Assembly (NCBI RefSeq): GCF_026151205.1
Contig: NC_087080.1
Coordinates: 1,482,879-1,546,878, forward strand
DNA: 64,000 nucleotides
Source of the DNA: Bolinopsis microptera
Taxonomy: Eukaryota; Ctenophora; Tentaculata; Lobata; Bolinopsidae
Reading direction: 5' to 3'
Shown: positions 1-9,878 of the stretch, one piece after another
Position numbering within the stretch: the first letter of the stretch is position 1
How the letters are laid out: each line of letters starts with the position of its first letter
The notes under the pieces: generated by a model
Databases searched by the model: none
Told to the model about the DNA's origin: nothing
What the model saw: only the letters and a program-made list of their open reading frames with translations
Made by a program: the position numbers and the translations under genes

Positions 1-185
1 ACAATTGTAATAGATTAAGAAGAACTACCCAAAGGCATCTGTGGGGGAAAAGCGAGGCGACCGATTTCATTCTCGGTATCATTTTGCATTTGAGAACGGT
101 CAATCAAATTAATATCATTTCCTTTTGTTTGGTAAAGAGAGACACTGGCAGCGGTCCACTCTACCCATGATTATGGGTTTTGGTA
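1..185. repeat. partial fold-back repeat, also at 34383-35110 and 41940-42125
   Basis: The stretch beginning near 57 (gcgaccgatttcattctcgg, then the gagagacactggcagcggtc segment, ending in tatgggttttggt) recurs at 34383-35110 in both orientations and again at 41940-42125. Bases 1-45 match the inverted middle of the 34.4-35.1 kb copy. This is therefore the right end of a dispersed element with long inverted ends, cut by the window edge. I see no coding capacity. Confidence 0.7.
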
Positions 186-698
186 AAATTTAAACTACGT
201 ATTTATCGATGATCATTTTTTTTGGAATTCGTTGTTTTATTTTTGTAAAATTACAAAATAACATTGTTTATCGAGAACAAATTAAAAAAGTTTTTCTCAG
301 ATAACAATTGGACCCTTGCTTAAGCTAAACCACATTCAATTCAATTTGATGTGCTGAAAACAGGAAAGTTCTATATCCGTTGCTCATAAGGTTCAATTAA
401 AAATAAAATAATTTTAAGTTCCATCCCGTCTATCCTGATGCCACGGTTATATTTAAAATTGGCTATTTTAGTAAAAAGGAGTAATTTTAGTGGTTTGAGA
501 TTCGTTGTTCATACATGAATTGCATAAAGGCATTTTGTTTATTTGGTGTAATGAAAATTACTAAAAATTCCAGTCATTGACTGTGCTTGAATGATTTATG
601 TGTAAGATACATCTCCTTAAGTTTAGCAGATTATTTATATAAGAAATGTATCCGAATTATAGAAGAAGCTTACGTTTAATTAACAAATGAAGCTTTTT
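186..698. other. AT-rich DNA with no recognisable feature
   Basis: This is low-complexity AT-rich sequence between the fold-back repeat and the first satellite remnant. I see no exon-like frame, RNA gene or mobile-element end. Confidence 0.5.
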
Positions 699-1208
699 GT
701 GTTCAAACCAAGGGATAGTTCGACAAGGTTGATGACATTCCATGAAGGTGTCTAATCAGAACACCACAGAAGAAACACCTGATAGCAGATCGGCCAATCA
801 CAGTCTCAGACGGTGGTCTATGGATCGTAAGAATGGATAATGAGCGGCAGAGTTTAAAGATAATGAGCAGCAGACACAGGACTCTGTGAGATTCGGAGAC
901 GATATATGGGGATGACGATCGGAAGATAGAGCAGTCTAAGCCAGCAGCCGATAGGGTTGTTCCAGTACTCAGGGGCAAGTAGGCCGGTTTCGACCAGCTA
1001 CGCTATGTTTTGATAAGCTTGCTAGTCGTAGTAATCCAGTAAGTTCTTTTTCTTAATTTGATGTGAGCGTTTAATTTAGCTGTCTTGCTTCTAAATTAGG
1101 AGTTCAGACGTGAATTTATAATAATATTGTTTTCAATTGTCTATTCCAGTTTCCTCCATTCATCTAAATCAATGCAGCTAGTAACAAGTAATTTCTATCC
1201 AGGTTTAA
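699..1208. repeat. truncated monomer of the 702-bp satellite
   Basis: From the segment gttcaaaccaagggatag onward this matches the later two-thirds of the satellite monomer arrayed at 5535-9878. It ends at the TTAA that borders the next element, and the satellite resumes in register at 5535. It is therefore the monomer split by the 1209-5534 insertion. Confidence 0.85.
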
Positions 1209-1331
1209 CCCATATAATACCAACAACTCTAAACGTTCGAATTTTTTGACGAAATTTTGTTTCCAAAGCACTAAGACACCAACTCCGACGATGCAATAAT
1301 AATTTTGAAAAAATTTATATTTTTTATAACT

Positions 1332-1506
1332 TTTTCGACCCGTACTTTTAAAAGGTCATTGTTGGAGCTTGCCTTTTTGGAAAATTGTATCGTACTTTTA
1401 AAATTACATCATATTTTAAAGATGTACTTTTAAAAGTACGGGTTTAATAAATGATGTACTTTTAAAAGTACGGGTTTAATGAATAGTGTACTTTTGGAGG
1501 TACATT
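1332..1506. repeat. cluster of GTACTTTTAAAAGTAC palindromes, left side
   Basis: Full or partial copies of the 16-bp perfect palindrome GTACTTTTAAAAGTAC lie near 1340, 1390, 1424, 1455 and 1488, several followed by gggtttaat. The same motif clusters at 5046-5178 and 5504-5519 near the other end of the TTAA-flanked insertion. The motif thus occupies both subterminal regions, as repeated transposase-binding sites often do. Confidence 0.7.
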
Positions 1507-2937
1507 AGTGGGGGGGGGGGGGGGGGTGGGGAGGGGGTGGGGTGACAATGTCTCCAATGACTCCCGCAACTTATCTTTTCGAAAAAGACAAAAAACATTG
1601 GAGACATTGGAGACACAGCTTTTGGAGACATTGGAGACATTGGGGACACAGCTTTTGGAGACATTGGAGACATTGGGGACATTGAAGACATTGGAGACGT
1701 TGGGGACATTAGGGACATAAAATGGATATTAGGGGCATTGGAGACATTAGAGACACAGATTTTGGAGACTCCTCCTCCTCCTCCTCCTCCTCCTCCTCCT
1801 CCTCCTCCTCCTCCTCCTCCTCTTCTTCCACCTCCCTCCTCAGTTCTCCTCAGTCGTTCTCCTCCTCCTGGGTCCTCCTCCTTCTCATCCTCCTCCTGGG
1901 TCCTTCTCCTCCTCTTCATCCTCCTCCTCTTCCTCCTCAATCATCAGTCCTCCTCCTCCTCAGTCCTCCCCAAGTCCCCCTCCTCCTCAGTCCTCCCCAG
2001 TCCCCCTCCTCCTCCTATTCAGTCGTCCTCCTCCTCAGTTCTCCTCAGTCCTCCTCCTTCTCAGTCCTCCTCCTGAGTCCTCTTCCGGAGTCCTCTTCCT
2101 GAGTTCTCCACCTGAGTCCTCCTCCTAGGTCCTCCTCCTCCTCCTCCTCCTAGGTCCTCCTCCTCCTCCTCCTCCTCCTCCTCCTCCTCCTCCTCCTCCT
2201 CCTCCTCCTCCTCCTCCTCCTCCTCCTCCTCCTCCTCCTCCTCCTCCTCCTCCTCCCCCTCCTCCTCCTCCTCCTCCTCCTCCTCCTCCTCCTCCTCCTC
2301 CTCCTCCTCCTCCTCCTCCTCCTCCTCCTCCTCCTCCTCCTCCTCCTCCTCCTCCTCCTCCTCCTCCTCCTCCTCCTCCTCCTCCTCCTCCTCCTCCTCC
2401 TCCTCCTCCTCCTCCTCCTCCTCAGCCCTTCTCCTCCCTCAGACCCTTCTCCTCCTTCTCCTCCTCCTCCTCTCAGTCATCCTCCTCAGTCATCCCCCTC
2501 AGCCATCCTCCTCAGCCATCCTCCTCAGTCCTCCTCCTGAGTCCTCCTCCTCCTGAGTCTTCCTCCTGGGTCCTCCTCCTCCTAGGTCCTCCTCCTTCTC
2601 CGCCTCAGTCCTTATCCTCCTCCTCCTCAGTCCTCCTCCTCAGCCATCCTCCTCAGTCCTCCTCCCCCTCCTCAGTCCTCAGCCTCATCCTCTCTCAGTC
2701 GTCCTCCTCCTGGTCCTCTTCCTACTCTCATACTCCTCCTCTTCTCCTCTGTCCTTCGCCGCATCCTTCTCGTGCAGAGGCCGCATCCTCCTCAGTCCGC
2801 CCCCAGTCCCCCTCCGCCTCCTCCTATTCAGTCCTCCTCCTCCTCAGTTCTCCTCAGTCCTCTTCCTTTTCAGTCCTCCTGAGTCCTCCTCCTGGGTCCT
2901 CATCCTCCGAGGTCCTCGTCCTTCTCCGTTCGGGTTA
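1500..2937. repeat. compound simple repeat, copy 1: poly-G, ggagacatt minisatellite, (TCC)n
   Basis: The order is a poly-G run (about 1510-1526), a 9-bp minisatellite based on ggagacatt (about 1585-1768), then about 1.1 kb of (TCC)n with interspersed tcctcctcag variants, including an almost pure tract at 2150-2420. Long open frames here (polyproline, polyserine, polyglutamate) are by-products of the trinucleotide period and are not called as genes. Confidence 0.9.
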
Positions 2938-4750
2938 ATGAAGAGTGGTACTTTTGGAGGGACATTAGGGGGGGGGGGGGGGGGGGGGGGAGGGGGGGGG
3001 TGGACAATGTCTCCAATGACTCTCCGCAACGTATCTTTCGATAAAGAACTAAAATCATTGGAGAGACATTGGAGACACAGCTTTGTTGGAGACATTGGAG
3101 ACATTGGGGACACAGCTTTGGAGACAGTGGATGAGACATTGGGGACTTTGAAGATCTGTGGAGACGGTGGGGACATTAGGGACATAAATTGGATATTAGG
3201 GGGGGCATTGGAGACATTAGAGACACAGATTTTGGAGACTCCTCCTCCTCCTCCTCCTCCTCCTCCTCCTCCTCCTCCTCCTCCTCCTCCTCGTCTTCCA
3301 CCTCCTCCTCAGTTCTCCTCAGTCGTTCTCCTCCTCCTGGGTCCCTCCTCCTTCTCATCCTCCTCCTGGGTCCTTCTCCTCCTCTTCATCCTCCTCCTCT
3401 TCCTCCTCAATCATCATCCTCCTCCTCCTCATCCTCCCCAAGTCCCCTCCTCCTCATCCTCCCCAGTCCCCTTCCTCCTCCTTTCGTTCGTCCTCCTCCT
3501 CAGTTCTCCTCAGTCCTCCTCCTTCTCATCCTCCTCCTGAGTCCTCTTCCGGAGTCCTCTTCCTGAGTTCTCCACCTGTGTTCCTCCTCCTAGGTCCTCC
3601 TCCTCCTCCTCCTCCTAGTCCTCCTCCTCCTCCCTCCTCCCCTCCTCCTCCTCCTCCTCCTCCTCCTCCTCCTCCTCCTCCTCCTCCTCCTCCTCCTCCT
3701 CCTCCTCCTCCTCTCCCCCTCCCTCCTCCTCCTCCTCTCTCCTCCGCCTCCTCCTCCTCCTCCCTCTCCTCCTCCTCCTCCTCCTCCTCCTCCTCCTCCT
3801 CCTCCTCCTCCTCCTCCTCCTCCTCCTCTCCTCCTCCTCCTCCTCCTCCTCCTCCTCCTCCTCCTCCCTCCTCCTCCTCCTCAGCCCTTCTCCTCCTCAG
3901 CCCTTCTCCTCCTTCTCCTCCTCCTCCCTCTCAGTCATCCTCCTCAGTCATCCCCCTCAGCCATCCTCCTCGAGCATCCTCCTCAGTCCTCCTCCTGAGT
4001 CCTCCTCCTCCTGAGTCTTCCTCCTGGGTCCTCCTCCGTCCTAGGTCCTCCTCCTTCTCCTCCTCAGCCTTATCCTCCTCCTCCTCAGTCCTCCTCCTCA
4101 CCATCCTCCTCAGTCCTCCTCCCCCTCCTCAGTCCTCATCCTCAGCCTCCTCTTCATCTTCCTCCTCCTGGGTCCTCTTCCTCCTCTTCATACTCCTCCT
4201 CTTCCTCCTCATTCTTCTCCTCATCCTTCTCGTCAGTCCTCATCCTCCTCAGTCCTCCCCCAGTCCCCCTCCTCCTCCTCCTATTCAGTCCTCCTCCTCC
4301 TCAGTTCTCCTCAGTCCTCTCCTTTTCAGTCCTCCTGTGTCCTCCTCCTGGGGTCCTCATCCTCCTAGTCCTCTTCCTTCTCCTTCCCTCAGTTCTTTTT
4401 TCCCCTCTCCCCCCTCCAGTCATCCTCCCAATCTCTTCTGCCACCTCCTCAGACTCCCAGTCCTCCTCTTTCTCGTCCTCCGGGTCCTTTCCTAGCCCCT
4501 CTCCGAGCCCCCCCCTCCCCGGGACCTTCCCCTGGGTCCCCCCCTCCGGGGTCTCCTCCCCTGGTCCCCCCTCCTTTCCCCCCGTCTTCCCTCCTCCTAC
4601 TCAGTATCCCCTCAGTCATCCCCCTCAGCCATTCCTCAGCCATCCTCCTTACCCTCCTTTCAGCCACCTCCTCATTCCTCTCCTTCTCGTCCTTTCAAGT
4701 CCTCCCGAGTCCCATCCTCCCCTCCTCCCCCTGATCCCTTCGGGGGTATT
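2938..4750. repeat. compound simple repeat, copy 2
   Basis: This repeats the block just upstream in the same order: tgaagagtg and tttggagg, poly-G (2969-3000), the ggagacatt minisatellite (3058-3238), then (TCC)n to about 4740 with similar interruptions. Block length is about 1.44 kb, so the compound repeat was tandemly duplicated as a unit and then diverged in TCC tract length. Confidence 0.85.
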
Positions 4751-5045
4751 CCTTAAGATTTTTTAATTAACTTTAATTTCCCAGTGTTTAAATGTTAAAT
4801 GTTAAAAGTTTGAATGTTAATTTTAAAGGTGTTAATTTAAATTGGGAATATTGTTTTTTTTTAAAAAATAAAGGAATTGGAAACATTGGAGACATGTCAT
4901 TAGGTAAGTAACATAGAAACTCAGGGTCAGATAATAACTAAAAGCCTGTTGTGACTTTCCGGTCTGATTCAGAACAATTTACCTGCCATGACATACCTAC
5001 CGGCTTAATTAAGCCAGCAGACATTGGGAGTCTATATAATTATAA

Positions 5046-5178
5046 ACCTGTACTTTAAAAGTACTTTTTTCGTGAAACCTGTCCTTTTAAAAGTTCAGCG
5101 ACAAAGATTAATGAACTTTTAAAAAGTACGTACTTTAAAAGTACATCATTGTCTAGAATGATGTACTTTAAAAGTACA
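5046..5178. repeat. cluster of GTACTTTTAAAAGTAC-type palindromes, right side
   Basis: Four or more copies of tactttaaaagtac or close variants lie here, and a full copy lies at 5504-5519. They mirror the cluster near 1.4 kb at the other end of the TTAA-flanked insertion. Confidence 0.65.
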
Positions 5179-5534
5179 CCCACTGTACATCTCAATTAAA
5201 GGCAATTATGATTTTTATGTCGCTCCACATTATTGCTTATTTATTGCATAATCGTTTTAGGCAATATTAAAAAACCAAATTTGGGATCCATCAAAGTTGG
5301 AGAATTGGCTGGTGGTACCGAGAATTTACCATTTTTGAAAGTACCATTTTGACCACCTTTGCAAACATCCTATAAATCTCTTGCTTTTGTTAACCATCTG
5401 GTCAGGGTGCTAAAATCATCAGCAAACCTTTTTTAACCTAATGCAAAAAACTGCATCAAAAAATATTTGTCGCGAGACAAGTTAGGTCACTGTTTATGAA
5501 CCGTACTTTTAAAAGTACCGTGGAAGAATATGGG

Positions 5535-8500
5535 TTAACCAGACACGAATACATGTTGCAGTTTTGTTGATAAGATTCCTCCTAAACTAGATGACCATTC
5601 CTAAGACCATCATGCGTGTTAGGTTCGTTCTAGAGGTAGATTACTTTTTATTCATTTCGGTATGTTAGATCTAAAAATAATAAGAAGGTAGTTGAACATC
5701 ATTATTCCTTATTCTCAATTGATATTTTGGTGTTCAACCAAGAGACAGTTCGACGTGGTTGATGACATTCCATGGAGGTGTCCAATCAGAACACCACAGA
5801 AGAACACCTGATAGCAGATCGGCCAATAATAGTCTCAGACAATGGTCTATGGATCGTAAGAATGGATAATGAGCGGCAGAGTTTAACGATAATTAGCAGA
5901 AGACTCGGGACTCTGTGAGATTCGGAGACGATAAATGGGGATGTCGATCGGAGGATAGAGCAGTCTTAAGCCAGCCCAGTTGATAGGGTTGTTCCAGTAC
6001 TCAGGGGCCAGTTGACCAGTTTCGATCAGCTACGCTATGTTTTGATAAGCTTGCTAGTCGTAGTAAACCAGTAATTTATTTTTCTTAATTTGATGTGAGC
6101 GTTTAATTAAGCTGTCTTGCTTCTAAATTAGGAGTTCAGACGTGAATTTATAATAATATTGTTTTCAATTGTCTATTCCAGTTTCCTCCATTCATCTAAA
6201 TCAATGCAGCTAGTAACAAGTAATTTTTATTCAGGTTCAACCAGACACGAATACATGTTGCAGTTTTGTTGATAAGATTCCTCCTAAACTAGATGACCAT
6301 TCCTAAGACCATCATGCGTGTTAGGTTCGTTCTAGAGGTAGATTACTTTTTTATTCATTTCAGTATGTTAGATCTAAAAATAATAAGAAGGTAGTTGAAC
6401 ATCGTAATTCCTCATTCTCAATCAATATTTTGGTGTTCAACCAAGGGACAGTTCGACACGGTTGATGACATTCCATGGAGGTGTCCAATCAGAACACCAC
6501 AGAAGAACACCTGATAGCAGATCGGCCAATCACAGTCTCAGACGGTGGTCTATGGATCGAAAGAATGGATAATGAGCGGCAGAGTTTAACGATAATGAGC
6601 AGCAGACACAGGACTCTGTGAGATTCGGAGACGATATATGGGGATGACGATCGGAGGATAGAGCAGTCTTAAGCCAGCACAGCCAATAGGGTTGTTCCAG
6701 TACTCAGGGGTCAGTTGGCCGGTTTCGACCAGCTACGCTATATTTTGATAAGCTTGCTAATAGTAATAATCCAGTAAGTTCTTTTTCTTAATTTGATGTG
6801 AGCGTTTAATTTAGCTGTTTTGCTTCTAAATTAAGAGTTCAGACGTGATTTTATAATAATATTGTTTTCGATTGTCTATTCCAGCTTCCTCCATTCATCT
6901 AAATCAACGCAGCTAGTAATATGTAATTTCTATCCAGGTTCAACCAGACAAGAATACATGTTGCAGTTTTGTTGATAAGATTCGTCCTAAACTAGATAAC
7001 CATTCCTAAGACCATCATGCGTGTTAGGTTCGTTCTAGAGGTAGATTACTTTTTATTCATTTCGGTATGTTAGATCTAAAAATAATAAGAAGGTAGTTGA
7101 ACATCATTATTCCTTATTCTCAATTAATATTTTGGTGTTCAACCAAGAGACAGTTCGACACGGTTGATGACATTCCATGGAGGTGTCCAATCAGAACACC
7201 ACAGAAGAACACCTGATAGCAGATCGGCCAATAATAGTCTCAGACAATGGTCTATGGATCGTAAGAATGGATAATGAGCGGCAGAGTTTAAAGATAATGA
7301 GCAGCAGACTCAGGACTCTGTGAGATTCGGAGACGATATATGGGGATGACGAACGGAGGATAGAGCAGTCTTAAGCCAGCACAGCCGATAGGGTTGTTCC
7401 AGTACTCAGGGGCCAGTTGACCAGTTTCGATCAGCTACGCTATGTTTTGATAAGCTTGCTAGTCGTAGTAATCCAGTAAGTTATTTTTCTTAATTTAATG
7501 TGAGCGTTTAATTTAGCTGTATTGTTTCTAAATTAAAAGTTCAGACGTGAATTTATAATAAAATTGTTTTCAATTGTCTATTCCAGTTTCCTCCATTCAT
7601 CTAAATCAATGCAGCTAGTAACAAGTAATTTCTATTCAGGTTCAACCAGACACGAATACATGTTGCAGTTTTGTTGATAAGATTCCTCCTAAACTAGATG
7701 ACCATTCCTAAGACCATCATGCGTGTTAGGTTCGTTCTAGAGGTAGATTACTTTTTATTCATTTCGGTATGTTAGATCTAAAAATAATAAGAAGGTAGTT
7801 GAACATCATTATTCCTTATTCTCAATTGATATTTTGGTGTTCAACCAAGAGACAGTTCGACGTGGTTGATGACATTCCATGGAGGTGTCCAATCAGAACA
7901 CCACAGAAGAACACCTGATAGCAGATCGGCCAATAATAGTCTCAGACAATGGTCTATGGATCGTAAGAATGGATAATGAGCGGCAGAGTTTAAAGATAAT
8001 GAGCAGCAGACTCAGGACTCTGTGAGATTCGGAGACGATATATGGGGATGACGAACGGAGGATAGAGCAGTCTTAAGCCAGCACAGCCGATAGGGTTGTT
8101 CCAGTACTCAGGGGCCAGTTGACCAGTTTCGATCAGCTACGCTATGTTTTGATAAGCTTGCTAGTCGTAGTAATCCAGTAAGTTATTTTTCTTAATTTAA
8201 TGTGAGCGTTTAATTTAGCTGTATTGTTTCTAAATTAAAAGTTCAGACGTGAATTTATAATAAAATTGTTTTCAATTGTCTATTCCAGTTTCCTCCATTC
8301 ATCTAAATCAATGCAGCTAGTAACAAGTAATTTTTATTCAGGTTCAACCAGACACGAATACATGTTGCAGTTTTGTTGATAAGATTCCTCCTAAACTAGA
8401 TGACCATTCCTAAGACCATCATGCGTGTTAGGTTCGTTCTAGAGGTAGATTACTTTTTATTCATTTCGGTATGTTAGATCTAAAAATAATAAGAAGGTAG

Positions 8501-9878
8501 TTGAACATCATTATTCCTTATTCTCAATTAATATTTTGGTGTTCAACCAAGAGACAGTTCGACACGGTTGATGACATTCCATGGAGGTGTCTAATCAGAA
8601 GACCACAGAAGAACACCTGATAGCAGATCGGCCAATCACAGTCTCAGACGGTGGTCTATGGATCGTAAGAATGGATAATGAGCGGCAGAGTTTAAAGATA
8701 ATGAGCAGCAGACACAGGACTCTGTGAGATTCGGAGACGATATATGGGGATGACGATCGGAGGATAGAGCAGTCTTAAACCAGCATAGCCAATAGGGTTG
8801 TTCCAGTACTCAGGGGCCAGTAGGCCGGTTTCGACCAGCTACGCTATGTTTCGATAAGCTTGATAGTCGTAGTAATCCAGTAAGTTCCTTTTCTTAATTT
8901 GATGTGAGCGTTTAATTTAGCTGTCTTGCTTCTAAATTAAGAGTTCAGACGTGAATTTATAATAATATTGTTTTCAATTGTCTATTCCAGTTTCCTCCAT
9001 TCATCTTAATCAATGCATCTAGTAACAAGTAATTTCTATCCAGGTTTAACCAGACACGAATACATGTTGCAGTTTTGTTGATAAGATTCCTCCTAAACTA
9101 GATAACCATTCCTAAGACCATCATGCGTGTTAGGTTCGTTCTAGAGGTAGATTACTTTTTATTCATTTCGGTATGTTAGATCTAAAAATAATAAGAAGGT
9201 AGTTGAACATCATTATTCCTTATTCTCAATTAATATTTTGGTGTTCAACCAAGAGACAGTTCGACACGGTTGATGACATTCCATGGAGGTGTCTAATCAG
9301 AAGACCACAGAAGAACACCTGATAGCAGATCGGCCAATCACAGTCTCAGACAATGGTCTATAGATCGTAAGAATGGATAATGAGCGGCAGAGTTTAACAA
9401 TAATAAGCAGCAGACTCAGGACTCTGTGAGATTCGGAGACGATATATGGGGATGACGATCGTAGGATAGAGCAATCTTAGGCCAGGACAGTCGATAGGGT
9501 TGTTCCAGTACTCAGGGGCCAGTAGGCCGGTTTCGACCAGCAACGCTATGTTTCGATAAGCTTGCTAGTCGTAGTAATCCAGTAAGTTCTTTTTCTTAAT
9601 TTGATGTGAGCGTTTAATTTAGCTGTCTTGCTTCTAAATTAAGAGTTCAGACGTGAATTTATAATAATATTGTTTTCAATTGTCTATTCCAGTTTCCTCC
9701 ATTCATCTTAATCAATGCATCTAGTAACAAGTAATTTCTATCCAGGTTTAACCAGACACGAATACATGTTGCAGTTTTGTTGATAAGATTCCTCCTAAAC
9801 TAGATAACCATTCCTAAGACCATCATGCGTGTTAGGTTCGTTCTAGAGGTAGATTACTTTTTATTCATTTCGGTATGT
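5535..9878. repeat. satellite array, 702-bp monomer
   Basis: The landmark aaccagacacgaatacatg starts at 5537, 6239, 6942, 7644, 8346, 9048 and 9750, giving spacings of 702, 703, 702, 702, 702 and 702 bp (landmark read as aaccagacaagaatacatg at 6942). After the LINE and its target duplication are removed, the next landmark (13494) is again 702 bp on. Monomers starting at 7644 and 8346 look nearly identical, which suggests local amplification. Each monomer contains an intron-like segment: a donor-like ccagtaagtt about 180 bp before the monomer end, then a pyrimidine-rich stretch and ctattccag about 110 bp later. I see no conserved open frame. Confidence 0.95.

Larger units (their letters stand above)
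1209..5534. mobile_element. TTAA-flanked insertion (piggyBac-type ends), filled with microsatellite
   Basis: The satellite is interrupted exactly at TTAA: TTAA at 1205-1208, then CCCATAT, and on the right ATATGGG followed by TTAA at 5535-5538. Uninterrupted satellite monomers read ggtttaaccagacacg at this point, so the target TTAA is duplicated and the inserted DNA has short inverted ends CCCATAT/ATATGGG. TTAA duplication with CCC-starting ends is typical of piggyBac-type elements; Kolobok elements also use TTAA. Inside are copies of the palindrome GTACTTTTAAAAGTAC near both ends and two tandem blocks of poly-G, a ggagacatt minisatellite and (TCC)n. There is no transposase, so it is non-autonomous. 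Family assignment is inference. Confidence 0.6.

Noticed and set aside
1476-4667. Many long proline-, serine- and glutamate-rich open frames on both strands
   Set aside because: They are translations of (TCC)n and related simple repeats. The trinucleotide period keeps frames open, and there is no other coding evidence.
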